Notes: a model not told the origin generated them from the letters alone. A stretch of 64,000 bases of DNA from Chara braunii (GCA_003427395.1 BFEA01000006.1:4254354-4318353), one strand, 5' to 3'; positions 31,770-43,825 are shown, counted from the first letter of the stretch. Translations and numbers: made by a program.

Positions 31770-32519
31770 TAAGCAGTACTCGATCCACGAAGGACCGCTT
31801 GATTATGGGCACTACATAGTACGCCATCATCACGACTGCTTGCGTATTCATGCATTGCTAGTCGACATGGGAAGACCCTGCGCCCGCGCGGTTTTATACT
31901 AAGTCTCGCGCGCGACGCCTGTCCTACATCCGCATCGGAGAGTTATGGGATGGCTACTAAAGGGACTAGGAGTGTTGTTGCGTTGTTTGTTCCGTGTTGT
32001 TCTATATATGTATGTATATGCGTGTGTGTGTTTATTTTTATGTTCTTTAGAGTGGAGTACGCGTGGTGTGTGGGATGCGTCCTAGTCGACCGACGACGAG
32101 TCACGCTTGGAACCTCAACCCCCCAAGATGTCGGTTCGCGTGCGGGTCCAATAGAGGCGTATTACCGCGCGTACCCCCTATGCTACAGCGTACGAGAAAC
32201 GCCCTCGGCTGGTCCACCTCTGCGATTGTGCCTGATTAGCTTTCGTACTATGGACTGGTAGCTCGACGGGGATACGCCCACCGAAGGGAGGTGATAGCTC
32301 CCGCAAGGTGGAGGTAAGTCGTGCCTCGCGTAGGTCCTATCCTGTCGTAGGGGCTCGCAAGAGGTATGGCTTGCACACTCGGCCGGAGCGGCTTGCGGAA
32401 GCTCCATTATGTATTCACAACGAGGATAAGACCAACTCCTACGTGACGCGGCCGGGAGAGTCCCGCCCCGTTTTGTGCGGTGCCGGACTGATGCGCTCGA
32501 CATAGTTTTTCCAAATTTA
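31770..32519. other. GC-rich stretch, no gene recognised
   Basis: Rich in CG dinucleotides and CGCGCG words (31880-31915, 32160-32180), unlike its AT-rich neighbours. Open frames on both strands show no family resemblance. Confidence 0.4.
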
Positions 32520-33546
32520 TGAATTTGATTCCTCTACCTCGTCATGCACCAACTGAGCTTGTGATCGAAGATTGTGAGTCATCGGGACACCAGGTTTATT
32601 AGTGCTGATTGGAAGGACTTCACTTCGCAGATCTTCAACATTAACTCAACAAGACTTCTGGTCGACACCCCGAAGCCAATGGATTGGCTGAGGAAATCAA
32701 CCAGATTGTCATTCAATTACTGCGTGCGTTAATTGTTCCAGATCAGAACACGTGGGACAAGGAGTTATACAAAGTGGAGGGGTTGTACAACAACTCCATT
32801 CACTCTGCAACCAGCGTGACACCGAATCAACTGCAGTATGGTTGACATCTGCGCAATCCTCTCTCCTATTTGTTCCCCGAGCAGTCCCCTGGTCTGACGC
32901 TCGGCATGCCTGGCTACAATGCCAAGTATGCACGCCTGCTCAAAGCTGCTATCGCAGCAATGAGCGTCAGCATGCCATAATCAAACATTCTAACAAGTCG
33001 TGCAAAGAAGGGAACTTCAAAGTAGGGAGTTATGTCTGGGTCAAAATGTCCGAGTTTTCTGACGAACAGGGTGTATCACGAAAGCTTCTTCCATTGTACT
33101 ATGGCCCTTGGCAGGTTCTAAAGGTGATTGGGGATGATTTTGGTCCTTCATATGTGATTGACGTGCCTCCTCATCTGCGCACATATCCGGTCTTTCACGC
33201 GTCCAAACTGTTTCCACATATCGATGACGAGACTTTTCCCTTCCGAGATCCTATGATACCTCGTCCTATCGACGACGGTCATGAGATAGACAAAATTGTT
33301 TCCCATGAAGGAAAAGGGAGGAACAGACAGTACAAGGTTCACTTCCTCTATCACCCATTGAACGAATTTTTCTGGATCGACCGAAAAGAGTTGCTAAAGA
33401 ATGCTCCACGTGTTGTTAACGCTTATGAACGACAGATCGCTAATGGACAGAAAGCTAAGTTTTCTGCAAAACTCACTCCTCACGGTCCTACTAAATCTCT
33501 CTTTCTGATCTACACCTATGATGCATTTTGTGCCGACTCTGAATGA
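32520..33546 (+). pseudogene. Gypsy-4 integrase end with chromodomain-like tail
   Basis: The integrase core end is broken (RLLVDTPKPMDWLRKSTRLS-like text at 32660-32710, where the family has HPQTDGQTE.). Then come YKVEGLYNNSIHSATSVTPN (32770-32830), the C-terminal domain (CKEGNFKVGSYVWVKMSEF, SRKLLPLYYGPWQVLKVIGD, YPVFHASKLFPH) and a chromodomain-like end (RQYKVHFLYHPLNEFFWIDR). The stretch from about 32985 to the TGA at 33546 is fully open, so this is the best preserved Gypsy tail in the window. Everything upstream of the integrase core is missing. Confidence 0.85.
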
Positions 33547-33574
33547 GTTACTCGCTCGAAGGGACCTCGCTCTT

Positions 33575-33587
33575 GAGAGGGGGGTAG
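33575..33587 (+). other. Polypurine tract of Gypsy-4
   Basis: GAGAGGGGGGTAG lies directly before TGTAATGACC, the likely LTR start, just after the pol stop codon. This is the standard position for second-strand priming. Confidence 0.7.
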
Positions 33588-34898
33588 TGTAATGACCTGC
33601 CAAAACACAGACTGAGAACACTGCTGATTTCTGGATTTGCCGTTGGAATGGATGCCTTGTTGAGATTCCCGCATTCTGGTGGTTTCCATGTCTGTGTGTG
33701 TGTGTGTGCCTGCTGGTTTACATGCCTGTCTGAGTGCTTGTCGGCTGAGTGTGTGTGTGACCTGCAAGGGTATTTGTTGGTTGAAACGCCCCGCAGGGCC
33801 GGTACTTAACTGCGCCCATGACTTTGAGGGTTGCAGCGGGAAAAACACTCAAGTAGCAGGTAGGCCGGTACCACTCAAGTAGTGGTAGGAGTGTCAGGTA
33901 CTGGAGGCCGAGCAGAAGAAGACAAAAAGTTGACATTTTTAGAGGCCCAATAGCGGTAGGATAGAGGTAGGCCGGTACCAGTCCCAGTAGCCCGGGTCTA
34001 GGGCCTGTCCGGATGATAGCAGAGCCTGCAATGATGTTTCCTTCCGAAAGGGAGGAGGCACCGGTTGATGGGAGGCCGCTCGGCCTTGGAAGTCACCGCC
34101 CAAGAGGCCAGTAGGCCGCTATATCTTCCGGAGGAGCAACTAGTTCCTCCTCATTTGTGGTATGCAAGGATTGGCGACATGCTGCTGAGCGAAGCGCTGG
34201 GCTGGTACAACGCTGTCTGGAGGTGAAGGGCAGCTGGGCGCTCAGCCTGGCTATGGCGAGCAGCCCAGCCTGAGGAGGAGGAAGAAGGGAGCGAAGGAGG
34301 AGAGTGGCGAGGCACCTACCTGGCTATGGTGGACACCATCTTCATCACCTTGTTGGGCGCTGCATCTGGAAGGCCCCAGTTGGGGTAGTGCCACACCAAG
34401 GAAGCTCGAGGCAGAGTCAGGCATGGCGGCTTAGTCAGCAGCGGCATAGCTGCTTTGGGTTGTCCTTTGGACAGGAGTGCAGCGCCATAGCTGCTTTGGG
34501 TTGTCCTTTGGACAGGAGGGCAGGGCCCTCNGTAGTCCGCCATAGCCTAGGCATGTGAGAGGAGGAAGAAGGAGGGAAGCCATAGCTATGGTGGACTTGT
34601 TGTTGTTGTTGTTGTTGAGTCAGCAGTAAGAGGGAACTTCGGATATTGATTCTGGTTCATCCACTCATTGTTATTATTATTACTGGGAAGAAAAATAAGA
34701 TTGGAGAGGTTAAGGAGGAGGAGGAAGGTGGAGAGAGAAGGGAGGATTTGTCATTGGTCTTGCTGGTGTACATCTTCTTCTTCTTCTTTCCCTCTTCTCT
34801 GGTCTCTATCTCTTTGCAAGTGCTTTCATTTCTTTCGCAATTGGGTGGCGTTGTCTTTCATTGTGAATTTGCACTTTGGGAATGACCAGGATCGTAAC
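33588..34898 (+). repeat. 3' LTR of Gypsy-4 (right end tentative)
   Basis: Starts TGTAATGACC after the polypurine tract. A possible end is ATGACCAGGATCGTAACA near 34898. It includes a (GT)n patch (33693-33710), a 41-bp tandem duplication (34445-34526: CATAGCTGCTTTGGGTTG... twice), a (GTT)n run (34598-34616) and one N (34531). Confidence 0.5.
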
Positions 34899-35425
34899 AC
34901 AACAATGCCTGGACTGCCAACTCATCCAACACTGGTACGCCACGTCAGATCGCAGGAACACTGCTGAAGTGTGGAGCGCCACATCAGCAGGTAAGTCGCA
35001 ATACAGGTGTGTGCCACGTCAGACGATGCCCTGCCAATAGTAGGATGCCATGTCAGAAACCCTGCGCCATGCCACGTAGGCAGCGCACCACATCAGCTGT
35101 CCCAATATCCACTGTCTCTCTCTCTCTCTCTCTCTCTCTCATCTACCAGCTCCACGTCAGCCTGCTGCCAACGATACTCTCGCCGGTATCTCAATGCCAC
35201 ATAAGCAACAAAGCGCCACGGAAAGCAATGTCGCCGTCTTCCTCTTCAAAGTGTCCACGTCATCATCTTCAAGGGGGGCTGCACGCACGTGTGGCACTCA
35301 ATGTCTAGACTTGTGATATTAATCGTGCGCGTTTATAAACGCGTTTCATCCCTTACACGTGCAGCACCTCCCACTTACCTGGGTGCCACGTGGCACCTAA
35401 CAGCAGATTGCGACGAAGAAGGTAA
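34899..35425. other. Non-coding, CCACGTCAG-rich
   Basis: No gene. A (CT)n run at 35115-35140. The words CCACGTCAG, CCATGTCAG, CCACATCAG recur about every 30-60 bases, as in the Gypsy-2-type LTRs. This is the internal side of the PBS at 35426, so it may be leader sequence of the minus-strand element whose 5' LTR follows. Confidence 0.45.
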
Positions 35426-35437
35426 GCTCCAATACCA
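35426..35437 (-). other. Primer-binding site
   Basis: The minus strand reads TGGTATTGGAGC, an initiator tRNA-Met complement with two changes, followed by the same 3-base spacer (ATT) and an LTR end as in Gypsy-1 and Gypsy-5. Confidence 0.75.
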
Positions 35438-35440
35438 AAT

Positions 35441-36483
35441 TGTAATGAACCCAGTCTGTAAGATACTCGCCAGATGTCGAAATACAAAGTAACTCAACTG
35501 TGAACAATGTCCCCAATAATCATGAATGTGATCTCAAATACAATGTCTCATTTCCAGTTGACGAAGAGAGTGGAGGGGGAATACACAGATTAGAAGGTGG
35601 AGGAGATAGTAATCATCAATGACCACACAGAGAGTAGCCCAACATTTCCCGCTCCTTCTCCGGGCTTCCCCTCGCCTCCAAGTCAGCAAAATAGTATCCA
35701 GTAACGAGCCTGACAAATCCTTATCACACTGAAGTGCCACGTGGCACAGTCCTCTCGTGAAGACGTTCGAGACAATCAACAGCGAACAGTATCGACATCA
35801 ACCTCAGGTAAGTATCCCGATCCTCCTCAATCATCCACAAATTCCGATCTCCCTCTTTGTCGCGTCCAGTCACCCAATGTAGACAGCGTGGCCAATGCCA
35901 CATCAGCGATGAAGACAGGTGGCATGCACCACATCAGCAATGAAGACAGGTGGCATGCACCACATCAGCAGAGGCTGGCGCTCAGCAGCGAAGGCGCCAG
36001 CATGCTGCCTCAGTCTTACGTCATTGTCCACAGTGCCAGCACACAGCCAGCGTCAAGCCAGCATCAAGCCAGCGTCCAGCTAGCGTCAAGGCAGCATAGA
36101 AAGACTGAATGTTGACCCCCTGGAGGCAGGGTCTTATGTAGTGATTGACCGTGTTGACCTGCCTCAGGTCTCCCACCGAAAGTGGCCCAGATTGACTCAC
36201 AGCCGAGGGCCTGGATTGTGTACAGTTGCAGACTTTCACTTGGTCCTGATGCTGTCTTTGTACCTGCATACAAACAAGTGTGTGAGTCTGACCAGCGGCC
36301 TGGGCTGGGTACATACAGACTTTGACTCTGGCCCGCTGGGCAGTTGACCAAAGTCAACAGTCAGGCGCACAGGCCCTGGGTCAACAAGAGAATTTTTCCC
36401 CTTGGCCTTTGCGGCCTCAGACCGGGGTCGCGACCTGCGTGTGGCCTGAGGGCCACTTCAGGCATATCAGGCGGGATATTGCA
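35441..36483 (-). repeat. 5' LTR of a Gypsy-2-family element
   Basis: Bounded TGTAATGAACCCAG ... GCGGGATATTGCA. It matches 17888-18874 over its length at roughly 80% by eye, including the minisatellite GTGGCATGCACCACATCAGC (twice, 35919-35971). It has its PBS on the inner (left) side. No pol of the same orientation follows to the left within reach, so the element is probably truncated or heavily rearranged. Confidence 0.75.
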
Positions 36484-36618
36484 GTTGCCATGTTCGCTAT
36501 ACACAACTCCACAGAAAATGTGTGACTGTGCCAGACGGTTCTATTGGAGTTTATCCCATACGACTATTCTTGAATCTGGACGCTTTCACTAGCTCACCCA
36601 TGCATATCTTTCTTTGTG

Positions 36619-36638
<20 letters not shown>

Positions 36639-36713
<75 letters not shown>
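36639..36713 (+). repeat. (CT)n(CA)n microsatellite
   Basis: A short CT run (36620-36638) passes into about 37 CA units with one interruption. Confidence 0.97.
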
Positions 36714-36714
<1 letters not shown>

Positions 36715-36811
36715 GGACCGACAGTCTGCTAGGATTGCAGGGCTTCTCAGGGGTATTGCTAACTCTGGGCAACGTGGTGAGTCCTTTACCCATCAGTCAA
36801 TGCATCCTGGG

Positions 36812-36868
36812 CAGACTGTCGGTGTTCAACCAACTGATGAGTTGGTGATAGTCCGGCGGAACACTCTG
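36812..36868 (+). ncRNA. Hammerhead ribozyme motif, type III, copy 1 (degenerate)
   Basis: Stem III CAGACTG (36812-36818) faces CACTCTG (36862-36868) with one mismatch. The cleavage triplet is GTC (cut after 36820). The intact core CTGATGA is at 36834-36840, and stem II GTTGG (36841-36845) pairs with CCGGC (36853-36857) using G-U. The second core box reads GGAA instead of GAAA (36858-36861), and stem I keeps only one pair. Probably inactive. Confidence 0.7.
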
Positions 36869-37209
36869 GCACATTCATGCTTTTCTTTGTGGAGTTGTAG
36901 ATAGTGAATATGACGACACACACACGGCCTTGCTAAGCTCTCCGTTCAGGCGGACCGGTGCGGCTAGGGTCGGGACCGTACTAGTGGCCGTGCCATTGGA
37001 TATCCATGGCTGAGTGGTTGTGACGAGTAGGTTTTATGACTGTGTCAAATTAGTTTCTCAGACTTGCTGCCATTTTTGCGAGGGGTTTGGACCAGCAGCC
37101 TGCTAGGATTGCAAGGCTGATGTGATTGAAGTCAACCACTTTTCTCAGGGGTATCGCTAACTTCGGCCGACGTGGCGAGTCCTTGTCCATCAATCAAATT
37201 TATACTGGG

Positions 37210-37266
37210 CAGACTGTTGGGGTTCAACCTCCTGCTGAGTCGGTGAAAGTCCAACGAAACAGTCTG
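37210..37266 (+). ncRNA. Hammerhead ribozyme motif, type III, copy 2
   Basis: Stem III CAGACTG (37210-37216) pairs perfectly with CAGTCTG (37260-37266). The cleavage triplet is GTT (cut after 37218). Stem I GGGG (37219-37222) pairs with CCTC (37228-37231) around TTCAA. Stem II GTCGG (37239-37243) pairs with CCAAC (37251-37255), one mismatch. GAAA is intact (37256-37259). The first core box is CTGCTGA (37232-37238), with one change from the consensus CTGANGA, so activity is likely low. The cleavage sites of the two copies are 398 bases apart. Confidence 0.78.
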
Positions 37267-37312
37267 GTGCAGTCATGCTTTTTGTTGTGGAGTTGTGCAT
37301 AGCGAATATGAC

Positions 37313-37314
<2 letters not shown>

Positions 37315-37345
<31 letters not shown>

Positions 37346-37356
37346 TCACACACACA

Positions 37357-37387
<31 letters not shown>
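37315..37387 (+). repeat. (CA)n microsatellite
   Basis: CA repeat with CTCA interruptions, adjoining the second ribozyme unit as the first CA run adjoins the first. Confidence 0.95.
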
Positions 37388-37389
<2 letters not shown>

Positions 37390-37917
37390 CCGTCTCAACC
37401 CGAAACGAGTTTTAGAGTGCAACTTTCCTAAGGCAACTTAGGCAAGGGAAAAAAGAAAGAGAAAAATAGTAAATACTAGAAATAATATCAGGAATAGAAT
37501 ACAACTCTCACTTGGTGTAACTGTTTGAAACAGCTTCCCGTAAGTAGCTCGCTACGTTAAAAAAAAAGAAAAGGCAAAAAAAAGTAGCCCACTACCTCTC
37601 CCTTATTCCCACGGATGCGATGACAATCTGGCAGAAGCTCAGCAGGCAACGCGCTGGCTCACATGCAATCGCCTGTATTTGGGACTACTTTTAGTCTAGA
37701 TAAGGACGGGATAAATGAACAGCAAGTATATGGACCGGGTCTCTACCTGGTGCGACTGCAAGTCCCCTACTTGCACAGGCGAACATGACGCGCGTTGACT
37801 GCTACCAGGATGGGGCTGCAGCGTGGACTGCGTGAAATTCTAGAGCTCACGCGAAGTAGACTTCAGAGCCTGCAGGTACCTTCTATTCGCAACAGACAAG
37901 GCACACCAGTGACACCA

Positions 37918-37945
37918 CGAATACAAGGTACGTACCTTTTATTCG
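37918..37945. repeat. 28-base palindrome
   Basis: CGAATACAAGGTAC is followed directly by GTACCTTTTATTCG; 13 of 14 positions pair. A related half-site, GGTACCTTCTATTCG, lies at 37876. Confidence 0.85.
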
Positions 37946-38008
37946 ATGGTACCTCCTTTTCAAAACTTTAGCAGCAATTTCTCAGGACCCGTTTTTCGGA
38001 CATAACTT

Positions 38009-38035
38009 GAATACAAGGTACATACCTTGTTTTCG
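38009..38035. repeat. Second copy of the palindrome
   Basis: GAATACAAGGTA, CA, TACCTTGTTTTC: arms CAAGGTA/TACCTTG are perfect, and the outer part is nearly so. Confidence 0.75.
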
Positions 38036-38819
38036 GGTTAAGATGGTAGGGGCGCAGTCCCACTAGCAGAGAGGTTTGGATTTAAGGGCTGAATCTGGAC
38101 GTGTTTGGGGAGAGGTGCAGAAGATCGCGATTGAACTGCATTTCCGCAGCTTCACACAAAACACATCCAGATTCCTGCTCTTAGTGCAATCCTCTTTGCC
38201 AGCGGGACTACTCCCTCCAGGCAAACATCAACATGTGAAGAAAAAAAAGCAGCACACCGGTAGAGTCTGTGAGCGCAAACAAGCCTCACAATTGGTTAGG
38301 AGAAAAAAATAATAAAAAAAGAACACCATTTTAGATCTGCCCAGGTGCCCCGGGCGGTTGGGTACACGGACAGGTTAGCCCAGGTTGCCCGGCCGGGCGG
38401 GCCCAGCCGAGCCAATCAGGTAACATAGGTGTTTACCAATCTTGGCTGAGATTTTCCCGAAAATGGTTTCCAAATATTCATTTCTTCAAGAAACTTTCAG
38501 AAGCATCCCCTCCTCAAAAAAGAAGACGTGTAGAATTCCACTACAAACAACTTCTGGTTGAGGATAAACGCTAACCATACTTGAGTAGGGAACAAACACA
38601 AAATAAAAAAAGTGTTCCCCTTGGTTTGAATCAGATCCAGGTGTGAGGATGGTCCAGAAATTTTGGATTCCAAATGTGTTCTGGTCCACAGTGACTACAA
38701 TTTCCGATCTCAAACTGAGTTGACAAGGTCAGAGGCTTCTCCGCCTCCTCAGCCCCTTCTTTTGACGGCAGGGAATTCAGAAACTCATGAAAGATAAGAC
38801 TTACAGAGTAGTTACTTAC

Positions 38820-39293
38820 TTGCACACATAGGATTACTCCATTCCTTGATAAACTGCTGTGCATCCACTTCGTTTTTCTCGATATTTGTGGAGGCATCCG
38901 TTTCATCCCCATATAGTTTCGCCTTTCTGAAAGATTTGCAGCACCACCGAAACCAAGGTGATTCCCGAATGTCCTGTGGATCATCCCTCTCTCCCGGTCC
39001 AAGCGAAAATGATGACCCAGCTGGCAACATGGCCCCTGCATTGATAAACTGCCCTCCAAAATTGAATGATGGCACAGACCCAGGCCCTTGGCGTTGCAAC
39101 ATCTCCCTAGCAGGAGATGATGATGCCACTACTCCGGGAATTTCAGCGGACACCCGCAGTGGAAGATTTGACCCGTCTCTGGTTGGAAACGGAAAGATGT
39201 CTACCGAAGAGATTACCCGTCGCATGCCGGATGCACCGGTGAAATACCCCGACGAGCCTGAAGAATTCATAGGCTTCAGTGGGCTTGCTATCC
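38820..39293 (-). CDS. Candidate host-gene exon, product unknown
   Basis: A 158-codon open stretch on the minus strand lies between a plausible acceptor (TTTTAACCAG|GGATAGC) and a near-perfect donor (GTGCAA|GTAAGTAAC). The translation includes SGYFTGASGMRRVISSVDIF, GVVASSSPAREMLQRQGPGS, FNFGGQFINAGAMLPAGSS and DAQQFIKEWSNPMC. It does not look like a transposon domain, and its composition (Gly/Ser/Pro-rich, then charged) is protein-like. I do not recognise a family. A following exon might be 38790-38640 (TLSTQFEIGNCSHCGPEHIW). Without transcript data it remains a candidate. Confidence 0.35.
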
Positions 39294-40147
39294 CTGGTTA
39301 AAATAGAGAAGAATGCACACAGGACACACGTGATAATACAACCAGGAATCCGCCAACACCCAAGCAGTTCGGATCAATTGCCTCATGGACAACAAGAACA
39401 ACCCAATGGCAGACAGGAAATGCCAGCCACCTTATAGCCTGTAGTCCCAAAAGTGGGCCCGAAACACCCAAGTGCATGAACAAGAATGAAAAAAAAGACC
39501 TCATATCAGGTGATCACACCCCACAACGGGCACACAGCAATCGGCCACAGACGATTGCCAACAAAAAGCTTGAGAAGTCAGAGAAAACTTCAATTTTCTG
39601 ACATCAGGAGCAATTCAATGACCGCAACCCATTTGGGATATCCGCTCTAATAATTACTCTTCATGAGATTGTTCTCTCCGGAGCCAGGCATCCCCAGTGA
39701 TGAGCAATTCTCAGACATTTTCAACGAATGGCTTTCTCAGATCATGCCATTGAGTAATAAATTGCAAGCAATAAAAGCTGACTGAAGAAGCTGGTTTTGG
39801 GTCACGTCCCCCACAAGACCTGCAGACACTGTTCCGGCCCAGCCGTCACAGACCCTGGGTCCGGAGCAGGCCAGAAGGAGGAGGGGAATGGACAGGGGTA
39901 GAGATAGGCAAGATAGTGCAATGAACCTCACAATATCAAACCACTTCGCACATGCAAGATGAGAGCAGTCACATGAAAGTTCACACCACGATGGAGACAT
40001 AACACACGAATCAGCGCCAGATATGTTTCCACTCAAAAGTATGATATTATACAATTGGAGAGTTCAACTGTCCAGTGGCAACCACCGCAACTCAACACTG
40101 CAATCCCGACTCAGGTATGGACTCAACTCCCCCTCTCCTGATGCCTG

Positions 40148-40150
<3 letters not shown>
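39294..40150. other. No gene recognised
   Basis: Would be intronic if the candidate exon to the left is real. No repeats or families seen. Confidence 0.4.

Positions 40151-40211
<61 letters not shown>
40151..40211 (+). repeat. (CT)n microsatellite
   Basis: About 30 CT units followed by CCCCTCCCTCCC. Confidence 0.98.
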
Positions 40212-40212
<1 letters not shown>

Positions 40213-40882
40213 CCTCCCTCCCTAGGATCTACCCTGAATACAACTGCGATGTCGCTTAACCCTGGTGGGTATGGCCGTTGTCTTCCTCCTTCTCTACTAC
40301 TAGCTATGGCTGACTCTCATCGTCAGGGTGCCTGCTCCTCCCCGGCGCTCCGTCCTTTGTCCAGGCCGCAATATCGCACAAGCAGCTTGCAGCGCTTCCA
40401 CAACTTTCACGAATGAACAACCGATTTGACTTGGCACTGTAGCAGCTAAATATACTTGCAGTTGACTGCTCGTGCCTGCTTCGGACCCGTACCGGTCGCC
40501 CGCGGCCTCTGCTTTGCCAAAATTGGTCCGGAAGTCTCCGGACTCTCTTGGGACGCTGCTGCAAACTTGGACTTGGGACTTGACTATCTCTGCAGGTACC
40601 GGCGGACTTTTATCGGTCTGCGACGCTTCGGTACCCCCCTCCTACCGACTTACGACACTCCGACGTACGGACCCTAAGACCTGCCCTACTGGGACAGTCT
40701 GGGACCGGTGTGAGGACATCCGGGGAGGGTGCCCTGTCCATCGCTGAAGCCTGGGCAGTGGCGTCTGTCACCTGCCGTGCCCGCTTCAGAGGTTGTCAGC
40801 GGCGCGACAGAGAGTGTGGTTTTGACTGGCCTGTCACACACCCTACTTATGAGCTGGACCTGAAGCCCGCTTCTGCACACAG
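40212..40882. other. No gene recognised
   Basis: GC-richer DNA with CGGAC/GTCCG words. Open frames on both strands resemble nothing. Confidence 0.4.
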
Positions 40883-40940
40883 TAAAAGAAAAGAAAAGAA
40901 AAGAAAAGAAAAGAAAAGAAAAGAAAAGAAAAGAAAAAAA
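40883..40940 (+). repeat. (AAAAG)n microsatellite
   Basis: About 11 AAAAG units. Confidence 0.98.
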
Positions 40941-41390
40941 TGCAGACCTGGCCTGCAGATCTGAGATCTGGGCCCAAGCTCGATCTGAAGGTTTCAGAGT
41001 TCATAAGACTGATCCAATTTTTTATTTATTTATTTATTTTTAAAATAAAATTCACACATTGATCAGAAAGCAGCTGCAGTTGTTCTTCAAGTCCATTCCA
41101 AAAATCATGAGCCGCCATGGTGGCATTCAGTCTGAAGATCGATATCACTCCGAAGCTTTTCCCCAAAGCTTTTCTCTTGTCGGTTTCTGGGCCAAGCCTG
41201 ACCGGGAAGAACCGTCAACATTCAAATACCACAATCGTGCTATGAGTGTGGACGATGTCTGAACGATATCGAATCAGAAATCCCAACGGTCATATTGCCC
41301 GTTTTCAAGGCCACCAGATAGAAACAGATCTTCAATTGGTCTTCGAGTAAAAAGTAATAACTGTTGACCCACCAACATCTCAAGATTGCG

Positions 41391-41890
<500 letters not shown>

Positions 41891-43455
41891 CCTTTATTAT
41901 TATTATATTTTTTGAAACAGGTCCTTATGGTCCTGACTCCATGTCCATTCTGGGGAGTGTCAGTCCGGTTCCTTTCCACCGGCAAGTCAAGAATTGAGAT
42001 ACATGGTGAACACTCACGCTTCCTTCCGTCTGGCCGAAGGAACCCTGACCAGCATTGATTGCTCCAGATCCGGAGGATTCACTGTCCGCTTGCCCTACCA
42101 CTTTTCCTCTCAGAATCTACTGTGACTCTGCCAGATGATTCGTGTAAAGCAAGAAAAGATGAGAGTTGTCTATATTGTTGAGATTGTAATCTCCGTTTGC
42201 TCATCGTCCTTATTGGAGTTGCGCTGTGCCATTTCTTCCAAATCAATCTGTTATCTTTCCCTGTAGAAGCCAGTTCCTAATGAAAGCCCGTCTCTTGATG
42301 GTTCATCTTTCTGGTCTGACTTTCGTTGTTGATGTCACCTCGCTCCATCTGGATCGAATCTCAGTTTCAGGCATTCCCAGCAGTAGAACCCACATTTCTT
42401 CCCTTGCCACCTCAGTACCCTCGATAGTCTTGCTACACCTTTTCCAGATTACCCATAGAGCCAGCTTCCTGAGCAGGTGAAACCAGACTTCCATGCCGCC
42501 TTTGAGATTGTTAGTATTGCTGGATAGGAGCAGGACAGAGCAGCCTTTATAGAATTTCAGGAAAAAAGATTTTCGTCAGCAGCAACGACCATCTATAAGA
42601 CCCAGTCAGAGCGACTGCTGGCTTTCACTGCTTGACAGGGGCCCCTTTCGGAAATGTAATCTCCCCGGTCGGCTGCATAGCCCGATCGATCATAATCTGT
42701 CCAATGGGTGCAGTCCGTAGGACTGGCTCTAACGTCAGGTTAGCTATTATCCGCCTCATTGGCCATGATCTGCTCGGTAGCCTGATTGGGGATAATCACC
42801 GAAGTGTTTATGATCACCTGTCTGGTCAGAGTACATGAATGCTTGGTCACATTGTCTTTTGCCTAGTTGGGGTTACCGAGATGGGAATTTGGAAAACACT
42901 CGTTTTAAACCGCTTGATTTTGAGCGTGGGTGTGTTTTGCAGCTGCGTGTGGAGCCGTCACGTGCAATGACCAGGGGCTTTTTTTTTATGACTTCAACTG
43001 GCAGTTGTTCTTTCGTACTCACCATAAAACTCGGATCGAATCTGTCGCTAGAACATGTGAAGATTCACCACCATTGGTCTATAGAAGGCTGGAGCCGCCC
43101 CTGATCATTGAGCAATGATTTATTCACTAATAATAGTAATAAAGCAGCGAGAATGAAAATCTGCGCACTGTGACAACACTGATAAGGTGAGTTAAGGGGG
43201 TATGCATCTGCTTCTACCTCCAAATTCCAGCCTGCTGACGTGCCAACACGTCACTCTCCAGATCTGTGTGTGCCCGTCGTAGATAGGGACAGTGGAAAAC
43301 CCGGTAATCCATTTACGCGAGTCACTAATTAGATGACGAAGCATTTGGCAGCCTCTAGCCCCTTTCCCACTGGCTCATCCCTATCACTCTTCAGCCTCAC
43401 TTCTCTGCCCTCACTCCCGCTCGTCTCTCTCTCCCACTCAATTCTTCTCTCATCA
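41891..43455. other. No gene recognised
   Basis: No coding family, no clear repeat. Confidence 0.45.
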
Positions 43456-43825
43456 GCGCACATGTGCGTGCACTCCCTCTCTCTCTCTCTTCTCTCTCTC
43501 TCCCTCTCTCTCTCTCTGTCTCTCTCTCTCTCCCTCTCTCCCTCTCTCTCTCTCTGTCTCTCTCTCTCCCTCTCTCTCTCTGTCTCTCTCTCTCCCTCTC
43601 TCTCTCCCTCTCTCTCTCTCTGTCTCTCTCTCTCCCTCTCTCTCACTGTCTCTCTTATTCTCGCAGCCTTGCCCTCTCACTCTGTCAATTCCAAGATCAC
43701 ACGCACCTGTCTGTTTCATCATCCCCCCAGCGAGAGGGCCAGATGTATCAGGGCACATTCAGGGTCAGATGAGTGTGATTATCAGGGCGCGTTTAGGGCC
43801 AGATGAGTGTGATTATGCTGGTCAC
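43456..43825 (+). repeat. Degenerate (CT)n/CCCT tract and a 37-bp minisatellite
   Basis: CT with periodic GTCTC and CCCTC variants from 43470 to 43660. Then GGGCCAGATGAGTGTGATTA TCAGGGCGCGTTTA occurs in about three diverged copies (43737-43821). Confidence 0.9.

Larger units (their letters stand above)
36714..37311 (+). repeat. Diverged dimer of about 398 bp carrying the hammerheads
   Basis: CTGCTAGGATTGCAGGGCT, CTCAGGGGTAT.GCTAAC, GTGG.GAGTCCTT, CTGGGCAGACTGT, TTTGTGGAGTTGT and GAATATGAC occur in the same order from 36720 and from 37095. The second unit has a 25-base insertion (GATGTGATTGAAGTC region). A dimer of ribozyme-bearing units is the arrangement seen in retrozymes and hammerhead satellites. 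Confidence 0.8.
37388..38819. other. Mostly non-coding, two palindromes
   Basis: No gene recognised apart from a possible downstream exon frame at 38631-38790 on the minus strand (EFLNSLPSKEGAEEAEKPLT). The palindromes at 37918 and 38009 are listed separately. Confidence 0.4.

Noticed and set aside
43333-43806. Long open frames through CT-rich microsatellites (also 41386-41850, 36522-36904, 62107-62545)
   Set aside because: The translations are Ser/Leu, Thr/His or Arg/Glu repeats produced by dinucleotide repeats in every frame; no coding signature.
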